This document shows, in pieces, positions 55,771 through 64,000 of a stretch of DNA of 64,000 bases. How positions within the stretch are numbered: position 1 is the first letter of the stretch; each line of letters starts with the position of its first letter. The DNA is taken from NCBI RefSeq assembly GCF_020023995.1, contig NZ_NRRD01000013.1, positions 1-64,000 of the forward strand, written 5' to 3'. The notes under the pieces are model-generated. The model was not told where the DNA came from, searched no databases, and saw only the letters and a program-made list of their open reading frames with translations. Made by a program: the position numbers and the translations under genes. This DNA is from Rhodobacter sp. TJ_12. GTDB taxonomy: Bacteria > Pseudomonadota > Alphaproteobacteria > Rhodobacterales > Rhodobacteraceae.

Positions 55771-58569
55771 GTGACCGATACTCCCGACAGCTCGGATACC
55801 CTTGGCGAAACCCCGGAACGGCCCAGCCATTCCGGCCCCGTGGTTTCCATCGCCGAGGAGATGAAGACCGCCTATCTCGATTACGCCATGAGCGTGATCG
55901 TGAGCCGCGCGATCCCCGATCTGCGCGATGGGCTCAAGCCTGTGCACCGGCGCATCCTTTATGCGATGAGCGAAACCGGTAACACGCATGACAAGCCTTA
56001 TCGCAAATCGGCCCGTCCGGTGGGCGATGTGATGGGGAAATACCACCCGCATGGCGACGCCGCGATCTATGACGCGTTGGTGCGGATGGCGCAGGATTTC
56101 TCGATGTCGCTGCCGCTTCTGGATGGGCAGGGCAACTTCGGCTCGATGGATGGCGATAGCGCGGCGGCCATGCGCTACACCGAGGTGCGGATGGACAAAC
56201 CCTCTGCCTTCCTGCTGGCCGATATCGACAAGGACACGGTCGATTTCCAAGACAACTATGACGGCAAAGACCGCGAACCCACGGTTCTGCCCGCGCGGTT
56301 CCCGAACATGCTGGTCAATGGCGCGGGCGGGATTGCCGTTGGCATGGCGACCAACATCCCGCCGCATAACTTGGGCGAGGTGGTCGATGCCACGCTGGCG
56401 CTGATCGACAACCCCGATATGTCGACCGAGGCGCTGATGGACATTGTCCCCGGCCCCGACTTCCCGACCGGTGCCCAAATCATGGGGCGCGGCGGGGCCC
56501 GCAAAGCCTATTTGGAAGGGCGCGGCTCGGTGATCATCCGAGCCAAAACCCGGGTCGAGGAAATCCGCAAGGATCGCTACGCCATTGTCGTGGATGAAAT
56601 CCCCTATCAGGTGAACAAGTCCGCGATGATCGAAAAGATCGCCGATCTTGTGCGCGAAAAGCGCCTTGAAGGGATTTCGGGCATTGCCGATGAATCCGAC
56701 CGCGTTGGCGTCCGGGTGGTGATTGAGCTTAAGCGCGATGCCACCGCCGATGTCGTATTGAACCAGCTTTACCGCTTTACGCAGTTGCAAACCTCGTTTG
56801 GCTGCAACATGCTGGCGCTGAACGGGGGCCGTCCCGAGCAGCTGACGTTGCGCGATTTCCTCACGCATTTCATCAGCTTCCGCGAAGAAGTTGTGGCGCG
56901 CCGCACGGCCTATGAACTGCGCAAGGCGCGCGAACGCAGCCATATTCTGTGTGGTCTGGCCGTCGCCGTTTCCAACGTCGATGAAGTCGTCGCCACGATC
57001 CGCGCCTCGAAAGACCCGGCCGAGGCGCGCGAAAAACTGATGACGCGGCGCTGGCCCGCGCATGACATTTTGGAATACCTCAAGCTGATCGATGATCCGC
57101 TGCATCCGGTGAATGACGACGGGACCTATAACCTGTCGGAAATTCAGGCGCGCGCGATCTTGGATTTGCGTCTGCAACGGCTCACCGCGATGGGCGTGCA
57201 AGAGGTCACCGACGAACTGGGCGAACTGGCGGGCAAGATCCGCGAATATCTGGCCATTCTGGCCTCGCGCGAGCGGATCATGGCGATCATCTCGGATGAA
57301 TTGCGCGAGGTGAAAGAGCAATTCGCGGTGCCGCGCCGCACCGAGATTATCGATTGGGCGGGCGATCTGGACGATGAAGACCTGATCGAACGCGAAGATA
57401 TGGTGGTGACGATCACCTCTGGCGGCTACATCAAACGCACGCCTTTGGCCGAATTCCGCGCGCAACGCCGCGGCGGCAAGGGGCTGTCGTCGATGGCCAC
57501 CAAAGAAGATGATGTGGTGACCACGCTGTTTGTGGCGAACACCCACACCCAGCTTTTGTTCTTCACCACCGATGGCATGGTCTACAGCCTGAAATGCTGG
57601 CGGCTGCCGCTGGCGGGCCGAACCTCGAAGGGCAAGGCAATCGTCAATATCCTGCCGATCCCGCAAGGCGTGTCCATCGCCTCGCTGATGCCCGTCGATG
57701 CGCCCGAAGAAGAATGGGAAAACTACCAAGTCTTCTTCGCCACCTCCGAGGGCGACGTGCGCCGTAATGCGCTGTCGGACTTTGCCAAGGTGATGCGCAA
57801 TGGCAAACGCGCGATGGAATTGCCCGAGGGCGTAACCTTGGTCGATACCCGCATGTGCACCGAAGAGGATGACATCATGCTGGTGATGGCAGGCGGGCGC
57901 GCGATCCGCTTTCCGGTCACCGAAGTGCGTGTGTTCAAGGGCCGGTCTTCGACCGGGGTGCGCGGCGTGCGGCTGGCGCCGGGCGACAAGGTCGTGTCCA
58001 TGTCCGTCATTCGCCATTTCGAGGCCGAGCCGTGGGAGCGCGAGGCGTTCGTCAAACGGTTCCGGGCCGAATTGGGCGGCGAGGAAGAGACAGAGGTCGA
58101 CACCGATGACGAGGCGGTCGAGGCCGAGGGCACCTTGTCCGAAGCGCGCTATGCCGAAATGCTGCAAGCGCAGAACCTGATTTTGACGATCACCGCCAAG
58201 GGCTTGGGCAAAATCTCGTCTTCGCACAACTATCCGGTGCGCGGCCGCGGTGGTCAGGGCGTCACGGCCTTTGAAAAATCGATGCGCGGCGGCCCGCTTG
58301 TGGCCTCGTTCCCGGTGGAACCCAGCGATCAGATCATGCTGGCCACCTCGACCGGGCAATCGATCCGCTGCCCGGTGGCGGGGATTTCCTTCCGCTCGCG
58401 CGCGGCAGGTGGTGTGAAGGTCTTTACCACCGGCAAGGATGAAGAGGTGGTTTCGGTCGCCCGGGTCGCGGACACGGGCGAAGACGAGGGGGCCGAGGCA
58501 GCAGAGACCGCCGAGGCCACCGTGCCGGACGCGCCCGACGCGCCGCAAACGCCCGACACCGAGGCATAA
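55771..58569 (+). CDS. gyrA: DNA gyrase subunit A
   Basis: 932 residues from GTG 55771. Catalytic Tyr136 in [13 protein letters not shown]; the GyrA box QRRGGKG is present, which separates gyrase from topoisomerase IV. C-terminal beta-pinwheel repeats follow, then an acidic Ala/Glu/Thr-rich tail. At the position of E. coli Ser83 the residue is Ala97 ([11 protein letters not shown]), Asp87 is kept (Asp101). Introduces negative supercoils with GyrB. Confidence 0.97.
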   Translation: MTDTPDSSDTLGETPERPSHSGPVVSIAEEMKTAYLDYAMSVIVSRAIPDLRDGLKPVHRRILYAMSETGNTHDKPYRKSARPVGDVMGKYHPHGDAAIYDALVRMAQDFSMSLPLLDGQGNFGSMDGDSAAAMRYTEVRMDKPSAFLLADIDKDTVDFQDNYDGKDREPTVLPARFPNMLVNGAGGIAVGMATNIPPHNLGEVVDATLALIDNPDMSTEALMDIVPGPDFPTGAQIMGRGGARKAYLEGRGSVIIRAKTRVEEIRKDRYAIVVDEIPYQVNKSAMIEKIADLVREKRLEGISGIADESDRVGVRVVIELKRDATADVVLNQLYRFTQLQTSFGCNMLALNGGRPEQLTLRDFLTHFISFREEVVARRTAYELRKARERSHILCGLAVAVSNVDEVVATIRASKDPAEAREKLMTRRWPAHDILEYLKLIDDPLHPVNDDGTYNLSEIQARAILDLRLQRLTAMGVQEVTDELGELAGKIREYLAILASRERIMAIISDELREVKEQFAVPRRTEIIDWAGDLDDEDLIEREDMVVTITSGGYIKRTPLAEFRAQRRGGKGLSSMATKEDDVVTTLFVANTHTQLLFFTTDGMVYSLKCWRLPLAGRTSKGKAIVNILPIPQGVSIASLMPVDAPEEEWENYQVFFATSEGDVRRNALSDFAKVMRNGKRAMELPEGVTLVDTRMCTEEDDIMLVMAGGRAIRFPVTEVRVFKGRSSTGVRGVRLAPGDKVVSMSVIRHFEAEPWEREAFVKRFRAELGGEEETEVDTDDEAVEAEGTLSEARYAEMLQAQNLILTITAKGLGKISSSHNYPVRGRGGQGVTAFEKSMRGGPLVASFPVEPSDQIMLATSTGQSIRCPVAGISFRSRAAGGVKVFTTGKDEEVVSVARVADTGEDEGAEAAETAEATVPDAPDAPQTPDTEA

Positions 58570-58574
58570 GATTT

Positions 58575-58608
58575 GGGGCGGGGGCCACGGCCCCTGCCCC
58601 GTTTCTTT
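58575..58608 (+). terminator. Terminator-like hairpin after gyrA
   Basis: GGGGCGGGGGCC / GGCCCCTGCCCC stem (one mismatch) with a two-base loop followed by TTTCTTT, 6 bases after the stop. Confidence 0.7.
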
Positions 58609-58667
58609 GCAATTAAGGCTTTCTCAAGCCCTTTGTGCTTTCTTGCTGTTACCTGCGGGAGGACAGC

Positions 58668-59018
58668 ATGAACCTTTACCACTGCATGATCGAACTCAAG
58701 AGCGACGCCAAGGCGCTGGCCTTTGCCGCCTCGGTCGAACAATGGATGGGGGAGCTTAAGGCGCTCAATCTGATTGGCGGCTGGCGGTTGATGCGGCGCA
58801 AGCTCGGGCTGGCCAGCACCATGCACGAAGCGTTTCTGCTGGAGATTGAGGTGAATGACCTTGGCGCGCTGGAAGATGCCTTTCAGGCGGTGGCCGGGCT
58901 CAATGAGACCGAAATGCGCCATTACGAACTGATGCATGGGATGATCGCATCATATCATGTTGGGGTCTATCGCCCCTTCCCCGACCCCGAACGCCGCGAG
59001 CGCGTCGCGCTGATCTAA
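58668..59018 (+). CDS. Conserved-type hypothetical protein (116 residues)
   Basis: ATG 58668 follows GGGAGGACAGC, a good ribosome site. The protein (MNLYHCMIELKSDAKALAF, WRLMRRKLGLASTMHEAFLL) is cytoplasmic and rich in charged helices; HYELMHGMIASYHVGVYRPF closes it. Length and pattern suggest a small alpha/beta fold of dimeric barrel type, but no family is certain. No function assigned. Confidence 0.75.
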   Translation: MNLYHCMIELKSDAKALAFAASVEQWMGELKALNLIGGWRLMRRKLGLASTMHEAFLLEIEVNDLGALEDAFQAVAGLNETEMRHYELMHGMIASYHVGVYRPFPDPERRERVALI

Positions 59019-59059
59019 GCGGGCTTTCCTTTTGTGACGTGGCACCCTAAATCGGCGCC

Positions 59060-60403
59060 ATGACACAGACACTTCATATCATTGGTGCGGGCCTTGCGGG
59101 CTCGGAAGCGGCGTGGCAGGCGGCACAGGCGGGCGTGCCCGTGGTGGTGCATGAGATGCGCCCGAAAGTGGGAACCTTCGCGCATAGCAGCGGTGACTGC
59201 GCCGAGATGGTCTGCTCCAACTCTTTCCGCTCAGATGATGACGAGCGCAATGCCGTGGGGCTGTTGCATTGGGAAATGCGCGCGGCGGGTGGGCTGATCA
59301 TGGAAATGGCGGACCGCCATGCCCTGCCCGCAGGCGGCGCGCTGGCGGTGGACCGCGAGGCGTTTTCGGGCGCGGTCACCGCAGCGCTGCGCGCCCATCC
59401 GCTGGTGTCTTTTTCCGAAGAAGAAGTGACCGAATTGCCCCAAGACGGGCCTTGGATCGTCGCCACCGGGCCGTTGACCTCGGGGCGCTTGGCCGACAGC
59501 ATCCGCAGCGTGACGGGCGCGGAAAGTCTCGCCTTTTTCGATGCGATCGCGCCGATCGTGCATGCCGACACAATCGATATGGATATTGCGTGGCGGCAAA
59601 GCCGCTACGACAAGGGCGAGACCGAAGAAGAGCGCAAGGCCTATATCAACTGCCCGATGACCCGAGACGAATACGAGGCCTTCATCGACGCGCTTTTGGC
59701 CGCCGAAAAGACCGAGTTTCACGAGGGCGAGACGGCAGGCTATTTCGATGGCTGCCTGCCGATTGAGGTGATGGCGGAACGCGGGCGCGAAACGCTGCGC
59801 CACGGGCCGATGAAGCCGGTGGGTCTGACCAATCCGCATGATCCGGCCACCAAATCCTATGCGGTGGTGCAGCTGCGCCGCGACAATGCCTTGGGCACGC
59901 TTTACAACATCGTCGGCTTTCAAACCAAGATGAAGTATGGCGCACAAACCGCTGTTTTTAAAATGATCCCCGGGCTACAGAATGCGTCTTTCGCGCGACT
60001 TGGCGGCATTCACCGCAACACATTCCTGAATTCGCCAACGCTGCTGGATGGTCAGATGCGGCTGCGCCAACGCCCGAACCTGCGCTTTGCGGGCCAAGTG
60101 ACGGGCGTGGAAGGCTATGTCGAAAGCGCGGCGATGGGTTTGCTGGCGGGGCGCATGGCCGCCGCCGAGATCAAGGGGCAAAGCCTGCCCCCGCCGGGCT
60201 TTGAAACAGCGATGGGCGCGCTGGTCAATCACATCACCGGCGGGGCCGAGGCCAAGACCTTCCAGCCGATGAATGTGAACTTTGGCCTGTTCCCCCCGCT
60301 GGAGGCCGCGCGCGGCGGGCGCAAAGGCCGCAAAGACCGTTACAAAGGCTATACCGACCGCGCCAAAGAGGTGTTCACCGCTTGGCTTGCCGCGCAGGCA
60401 TGA
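59060..60403 (+). CDS. trmFO: Folate-dependent tRNA (uracil-54-C5) methyltransferase TrmFO
   Basis: 447 residues. FAD-binding N terminus [18 protein letters not shown], then [10 protein letters not shown] and [19 protein letters not shown], and [20 protein letters not shown] near the end. Makes ribothymidine at position 54 of tRNA from methylenetetrahydrofolate. The gluQ start overlaps its stop, so it sits in an operon of tRNA modification genes. Confidence 0.96.
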   Translation: MTQTLHIIGAGLAGSEAAWQAAQAGVPVVVHEMRPKVGTFAHSSGDCAEMVCSNSFRSDDDERNAVGLLHWEMRAAGGLIMEMADRHALPAGGALAVDREAFSGAVTAALRAHPLVSFSEEEVTELPQDGPWIVATGPLTSGRLADSIRSVTGAESLAFFDAIAPIVHADTIDMDIAWRQSRYDKGETEEERKAYINCPMTRDEYEAFIDALLAAEKTEFHEGETAGYFDGCLPIEVMAERGRETLRHGPMKPVGLTNPHDPATKSYAVVQLRRDNALGTLYNIVGFQTKMKYGAQTAVFKMIPGLQNASFARLGGIHRNTFLNSPTLLDGQMRLRQRPNLRFAGQVTGVEGYVESAAMGLLAGRMAAAEIKGQSLPPPGFETAMGALVNHITGGAEAKTFQPMNVNFGLFPPLEAARGGRKGRKDRYKGYTDRAKEVFTAWLAAQA

Positions 60404-61236
60404 TCACCCGCTTTGCCCCTTCGCCCACCGGCCCGCTGCATCTGGGCCATGCCTATGCTGCGCTTGTGGCGCATGACATGGCGCGGGCGGCGGGCGGGCA
60501 CTTTCTGCTGCGGATAGAGGATATCGACCGGGCGCGGTCCAAACCCGAATGGGAAGCGCAGATTTATGATGATCTGCGCTGGCTCGGGCTCAGCTGGGAT
60601 GGCGCGGTGATGCGCCAATCCGACCGTCTGCCCGCCTATCGCGCGACGCTGCAAAAGCTTTGGGACCGGGGCCTGCTTTACGCCTGCGACTGCACGCGCC
60701 GCGATATCGAAGCGGCCGTCGCCGCACCCCAAGAAGGCGCGCCACTTGGCCCCGATGGGATCATTTATCCCGGCACTTGCCGCGCCAAAGGCGCGCCCAA
60801 ACCCGGCCAGCCGCTGCCGAAAGCCGCGCTGCGCCTGCGCATGGATCTGGCGGCAAGCGATTGTTCTTTCGTGGAAACCGGCCCCGCTTTCCACGGCACG
60901 CATCCCATCACCCCCGCGCAAATGACAAACAGCGTGGGCGATGTGGTGCTGGCGCGGCGGGAAATGGGCACCTCTTACCACCTCGCCGTGGTGCTCGATG
61001 ATGCCGCCCAAGGCATCACCCATGTCACGCGCGGCGAAGATCTGTTCGACGCCACGGCGATCCATGTCACGCTGCAAAACCTGCTGGGCCTGCCGGTGCC
61101 GGTGTTCCACCACCACGGGCTGATCCGCGATGCGGCGGGCAAGCGGCTGGCCAAACGCGATGACGCGCGCGCTTTGGCCAAATACCGCGCCGAAGGGGCC
61201 AGCCCCGCAGACATCCGCCGCCTTGTGGGTCTTTAA
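60400..61236 (+). CDS. gluQ: Glutamyl-queuosine tRNA(Asp) synthetase GluQRS
   Basis: 278 residues from ATG 60400; an earlier in-frame start would lie in trmFO. Class I motifs: [18 protein letters not shown] (HIGH-like) and [11 protein letters not shown] (KMSKS-like). Zn-binding Cys: [10 protein letters not shown] and the later [11 protein letters not shown]. The C-terminal anticodon domain of glutamyl-tRNA synthetase is missing, which marks GluQRS. Attaches glutamate to queuosine-34. Confidence 0.93.
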   Translation: MITRFAPSPTGPLHLGHAYAALVAHDMARAAGGHFLLRIEDIDRARSKPEWEAQIYDDLRWLGLSWDGAVMRQSDRLPAYRATLQKLWDRGLLYACDCTRRDIEAAVAAPQEGAPLGPDGIIYPGTCRAKGAPKPGQPLPKAALRLRMDLAASDCSFVETGPAFHGTHPITPAQMTNSVGDVVLARREMGTSYHLAVVLDDAAQGITHVTRGEDLFDATAIHVTLQNLLGLPVPVFHHHGLIRDAAGKRLAKRDDARALAKYRAEGASPADIRRLVGL

Positions 61237-61254
61237 ACCGTCGCAGCGCTTATG

Positions 61255-61314
61255 CTTCGACTTTGCGGAAATATCCCCAGAGAGTCTCCGAAGGAGACCG
61301 GGGGCAGCGGCCCC
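61255..61314 (+). repeat. 3'-end repeat element, copy 2 (terminator-like, downstream of gluQ)
   Basis: Same order as the copy at 17286-17355: CTTCGACTTTG, AAATATCC, a hairpin with GAA loop, here GTCTCC-GAA-GGAGAC, then GGGGGCAGCGGCCCC. The hairpin stems of the two copies differ but both pair perfectly. It begins 18 bases after the gluQ stop, between convergent gluQ and hisI. Confidence 0.75.
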
Positions 61315-61326
61315 GCCCCAGCTTGG

Positions 61327-61689
61327 TCACGCCTCCATCGGCTCCATGATTTCGACCTCTTGGCCCTCGCGCACCGCAGTATAAAAACACGACCGACGGT
61401 TGGTGTGGCAGGCGGGCCCGATTTGATCGACCAGCAACAGCAGGCAATCGCGGTCGCAATCGATGCGCAATTCGACCAGCTTTTGCACATGGCCCGAGCT
61501 TTCGCCCTTGGCCCAGAAGCTTTGGCGCGAGCGGCTCCAATAGGTCACCTGCCCGGTTTCCAGTGTCCGCGCCAGGCTTTCGGCATTCATCCATGCCATC
61601 ATCAGCACCGCGCCAGTGGCGTGATCTTGCGCAATCGCGGGGATCAGCCCGTTTGCATCATATTTCAGGCTGGCAGTCTCGAAACCCAT
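61327..61689 (-). CDS. hisI: Phosphoribosyl-AMP cyclohydrolase
   Basis: 120 residues. ATG 61689 ([11 protein letters not shown]) is preceded by GGAGGAAAGC and preferred over a start four codons upstream. Motifs: [47 protein letters not shown] and [10 protein letters not shown] with the Zn cysteines. Third step of histidine synthesis. Not fused to HisE, as is normal for alphaproteobacteria. Confidence 0.96.
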   Translation of the reverse strand: MGFETASLKYDANGLIPAIAQDHATGAVLMMAWMNAESLARTLETGQVTYWSRSRQSFWAKGESSGHVQKLVELRIDCDRDCLLLLVDQIGPACHTNRRSCFYTAVREGQEVEIMEPMEA

Positions 61690-61757
61690 GCTTTCCTCCA
61701 CGGCGGCTGCGGTCTATCTACCCCCCTAAACGGCCAAGGAAAACCCCGGGGGATGCG

Positions 61758-62183
61758 ATGAGCGACCTGTTCAAACTTTACGCCGATCGGGTGCTGGCCT
61801 TGGCAGCCGATATTCCGCTGACCGATCCGATTGACGCGCCCAGCCATCACGCCACGGCGCGCGCACCGCTATGCGGCTCGAATATCTCCGTGGCGCTGCG
61901 GCTGAAGGGCGATAAGATCGCGGCCTTTAGCCAAAGCGTGCATGCCTGCGCCTTGGGGCAGGCCTCGGCGGCGATCTTTGCGGGTCAGGTGATTGGCCGC
62001 ACGGCGGAGGAGGTGCAGGCTTTACGCGAAGCTTTGGCCGACATGTTAAAAGGCGGGCCCGTGCCCGGCGCGCCCTTTGGCGACTATGAAGTGTTACAGG
62101 CCGCGCGCGATTATCCCAACCGCCATGCCTCGATTCTGCTGGCCCCGGACGCGACGTTGAAAGCCCTGCGCGGCACAACCTGA
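61758..62183 (+). CDS. IscU/NifU-like Fe-S scaffold protein lacking one cysteine
   Basis: 141 residues from ATG 61758. Family blocks are present: [14 protein letters not shown] with the first Cys and [15 protein letters not shown] with the second. The third ligand position, usually His-Cys, reads [14 protein letters not shown] with Ala, so only two of the three cysteines are kept. May be a specialised or degenerate scaffold; the sufBCD operon lies elsewhere. Confidence 0.85.
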   Translation: MSDLFKLYADRVLALAADIPLTDPIDAPSHHATARAPLCGSNISVALRLKGDKIAAFSQSVHACALGQASAAIFAGQVIGRTAEEVQALREALADMLKGGPVPGAPFGDYEVLQAARDYPNRHASILLAPDATLKALRGTT

Positions 62184-62245
62184 AACGGCTTAACGCTTGC
62201 GCAAGGTGGTCATGCCATGGTGACGCAACTTTGCGCGAGCCCTTC

Positions 62246-63655
62246 ATGACCCAGACCGACTCTTACGCTTCCGATTCTGCCCAGACCGCGGGCCGTGTCG
62301 ACCGCATCGCCCAAGATGCGCTGCTGCTTGGCCGCGATGTGGCCGAGGTGGCGGGCGCGCTTGATGCGCTTGAAAAACACATCGATGCGCAAATGCGCCT
62401 GTTGCGCGATGCGCAATCCTCTGCCGAAACGGTGCAAGATGCCAATGCCCGGGTGATGGATGGCGCCGAACGGGTCAGCCGCTCGGCGGATGTGACGCTG
62501 GATCTGGTCGAGGGCACGGTGGCGCAATTGCGCGAAACCAGCACCCATGCCCAGACCATTGCCGCCTGGGTGCGCGCCGCCATCGCAAGGATGGAGGAAA
62601 TCAACGCCACGCTGATCAAGGTGCAGGCCGAAAACGCCGAGATCAAATCTGTCTCGAAACAGGTCAACATTCTGGCGATCAACGCAAAAATCGAGGCCGC
62701 CCGGGCCGGCGATTCCGGCAAGGGCTTTGCCGTTGTGGCCGAGGCGATCAATGAGTTGTCTCACAAGACCGCCGCCGCCGCCGATGGGATCGGCACTGCG
62801 GTGGGCGGGCTAAGTGCCTCGGTCGGGGCGCTGCATGACGAGGCCGGGGCCATTTCCAACGATGCCGAAGCCGTGCTGACCGGGGCTGCGGGCACCGATA
62901 CCGCGCTGGGGCGCATGGTCGAGGGGCTGAAAATGACGCGCGGAGCGGTGAGCGATATCACCGCGCGCGCAGGCGAGGTGAACACCGCCAATGCGACCTT
63001 TGCCCCCGCCTTCCAGCGCATGGCCGATAGCATGAGCAGCACCTCCACCGAGGTGCATCAGGCCGCCGAAAAAACCCAAGCGCTGATTCTGGCGGGCGAG
63101 ACCATCGTGCAAGAGGCGGTTGAGCTGGGTGGCGCCACCACCGATGACACGTTTATCCGCGCCGCACAGGAGGCCGCGACCGAAATCGCGCAAATTTTCG
63201 AACAGGCGATTTCCAGCGGCAAAATCACCACGGGCAAGCTGTTTGACAGCCGCTATGCGCCGATTGCCGGAACCGACCCCGAGCAAGTGATGGCCCCCTT
63301 CACCGAGTTCACGGATGCGGTTTTGCCCGAGGTGCAAGAACGGATGCTGACGCTCTCGCCCGATATCGTGTTCTGCGCGGCGGTGGATCGCAACGGCTAT
63401 CTGCCGACGCACAACCTGAAATTTTCGCAGCCGCAAAGCGCCGATCCGGTCTGGAACGCCGCCAACTGCCGCAACCGGCGGATCTTCAACGACCGCGTCG
63501 GCCTGCGCGCCGGGCAATCGACCGCGCCCTTCTTGTTGCAGATTTACCGGCGCGACATGGGTGGCGGCGAATTTGCGCTGATGAAAGACCTGTCGGCCCC
63601 GATCTTCGTTGCCGGGCGGCATTGGGGCGGGTTGCGGCTGGCCTATCGAATGTAG
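62246..63655 (+). CDS. Soluble methyl-accepting chemotaxis protein with C-terminal sensor-like domain
   Basis: 469 residues from ATG 62246. No membrane segment or HAMP. A coiled coil region (40-300) carries the MCP hairpin tip [20 protein letters not shown] and [16 protein letters not shown]. The last 130 residues ([19 protein letters not shown] to the end, with [13 protein letters not shown] and [13 protein letters not shown]) form a globular domain after the signalling part. Sensor-like position at the C terminus is unusual; most MCPs sense at the N terminus. Cytoplasmic signal input is inferred. No che genes nearby. Confidence 0.87.
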   Translation: MTQTDSYASDSAQTAGRVDRIAQDALLLGRDVAEVAGALDALEKHIDAQMRLLRDAQSSAETVQDANARVMDGAERVSRSADVTLDLVEGTVAQLRETSTHAQTIAAWVRAAIARMEEINATLIKVQAENAEIKSVSKQVNILAINAKIEAARAGDSGKGFAVVAEAINELSHKTAAAADGIGTAVGGLSASVGALHDEAGAISNDAEAVLTGAAGTDTALGRMVEGLKMTRGAVSDITARAGEVNTANATFAPAFQRMADSMSSTSTEVHQAAEKTQALILAGETIVQEAVELGGATTDDTFIRAAQEAATEIAQIFEQAISSGKITTGKLFDSRYAPIAGTDPEQVMAPFTEFTDAVLPEVQERMLTLSPDIVFCAAVDRNGYLPTHNLKFSQPQSADPVWNAANCRNRRIFNDRVGLRAGQSTAPFLLQIYRRDMGGGEFALMKDLSAPIFVAGRHWGGLRLAYRM

Positions 63656-63716
63656 CGCCGCGCCCAAACTGCGCGTGGCGCCCTGCCCCACAGCGGCGCA
63701 CGTCTTTTATCAAAAC

Positions 63717-63748
63717 AAAAAAACGCCGCCATCGCGGGGATGGCGGCG
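63717..63748 (-). terminator. Terminator for the small minus-strand gene(s) at the right edge
   Basis: On the minus strand CGCCGCCATC / GATGGCGGCG (10-base stem, five-base loop) is followed by TTTTTTTG. It ends the transcript of the partial gene at 63883 and the short reading frame before it. Confidence 0.9.
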
Positions 63749-63771
63749 CAGGCATGCGCTTTCGGGTAAAC

Positions 63772-63861
63772 CTAGGGACAGGCGCCGCGAGCGTTGGGAC
63801 AGTCGGCGGCAAAGCGCGAGGCAGTGAACAGGTGGGCCAGAACATCGGCCCGAACAGGCAA
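63772..63861 (-). CDS. Possible 29-residue peptide
   Basis: Frame from TTG 63861 (LPVRADVLAHLFTASRF) to TAG, ending DCPNARGACP with two cysteines. It lies between the partial gene and its terminator and is in the same reading frame as that gene, after its TGA. Codon choice resembles real genes, but the TTG start has no strong ribosome site. Confidence 0.3.
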   Translation of the reverse strand: MPVRADVLAHLFTASRFAADCPNARGACP

Positions 63862-63882
63862 CTCGTCACAAAGGCAAAAGGA

Positions 63883-64000
63883 TCAGAAAAGACCGGGCAG
63901 ATAGAGCACGGCCATAAAGGTGACGCACAGCGACAGCGCCCCCAGCGCATCTTGCACCAATTCGGCGGTGTTCCGGTCGGCAATCGTGTTCAAGGCGTGG
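63883..64000 (-). CDS. Small protein with C-terminal membrane helix, partial
   Basis: The C-terminal 38 codons are in the window: ALNTIADRNTAELVQDALG then the hydrophobic SLCVTFMAVLYLPGLF and a TGA stop. Probably a single-pass or tail-anchored membrane protein. The N terminus is outside. Function not recognised. Confidence 0.6.
   Translation of the reverse strand, partial: HALNTIADRNTAELVQDALGALSLCVTFMAVLYLPGLF

Overview
The window is chromosomal DNA from an alphaproteobacterium of the Rhodobacteraceae (Rhodobacter-like). Evidence: GC-rich coding sequence with G/C-biased third codon positions, the nifR3/dusB-ntrB-ntrC-ntrY order known from Rhodobacter capsulatus, an NtrC that lacks the sigma-54 contact loop, a fused IspDF, an IscR-type regulator with a single late cysteine, an iscR-iscS-sufBCD-sufS cluster, and DUF1127 proteins. 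Almost everything is core metabolism. No insertion sequence, phage, plasmid or CRISPR array was seen.

Layout. 0-5.8 kb (minus): nitrogen regulation operon dusB-ntrB-ntrC-ntrY, with ntrY cut by the left edge. 6-9.5 kb (plus): ispDF, pgpA, cinA-type amidase and an ammonium transporter without a glnK neighbour. 9.6-10.9 kb: COQ10-like protein, hpt and an overlapping 59-residue membrane protein. 11-17.1 kb (minus): cytochrome c maturation (ccmABCDG), an Mth938-like protein, and secF-secD-yajC. 17.4-23.2 kb: M20 amidohydrolase, mazG, TauE-type exporter, dusA, a structured non-coding gap, two exported proteins of unknown function and tRNA-Arg(CCG). 23.3-30.9 kb (minus): Fe-S cluster assembly operon iscR-iscS-sufB-sufC-sufD-YIP1-YIP1-sufS. 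31-39.8 kb (mainly plus): alpha/beta hydrolase, HD hydrolase, icd, two tandem YitT proteins, an SMR transporter, typA, and an arsR-permease-thioredoxin operon with a clear palindromic operator. 39.9-44.6 kb: a polyamine-type ABC transporter without a binding protein, a MocR regulator and a divergent DUF1127 gene. 45.1-53.4 kb (minus): three consecutive Hint-domain genes, two carrying long RTX calcium-binding repeats; one is 1644 residues and modular. 54.3-64 kb (mainly plus): tRNA-Leu(CAA), a DedA-like protein, dsbB, gyrA, trmFO, gluQ, hisI, an Fe-S scaffold-like protein, a soluble chemoreceptor with a C-terminal sensor-like region, and a partial small gene.

How it fits together. NtrB/NtrC/NtrY and the ammonium transporter serve nitrogen sensing and uptake. 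The suf cluster, its IscR and the 61.8 kb scaffold-like protein serve Fe-S supply. Ccm, DsbB, Sec and YajC serve envelope protein maturation and export. The least explained parts are the RTX/Hint locus, a 3'-end RNA-like repeat found twice with covarying hairpins, the structured gap at 21.4-21.55 kb, and several very short reading frames.
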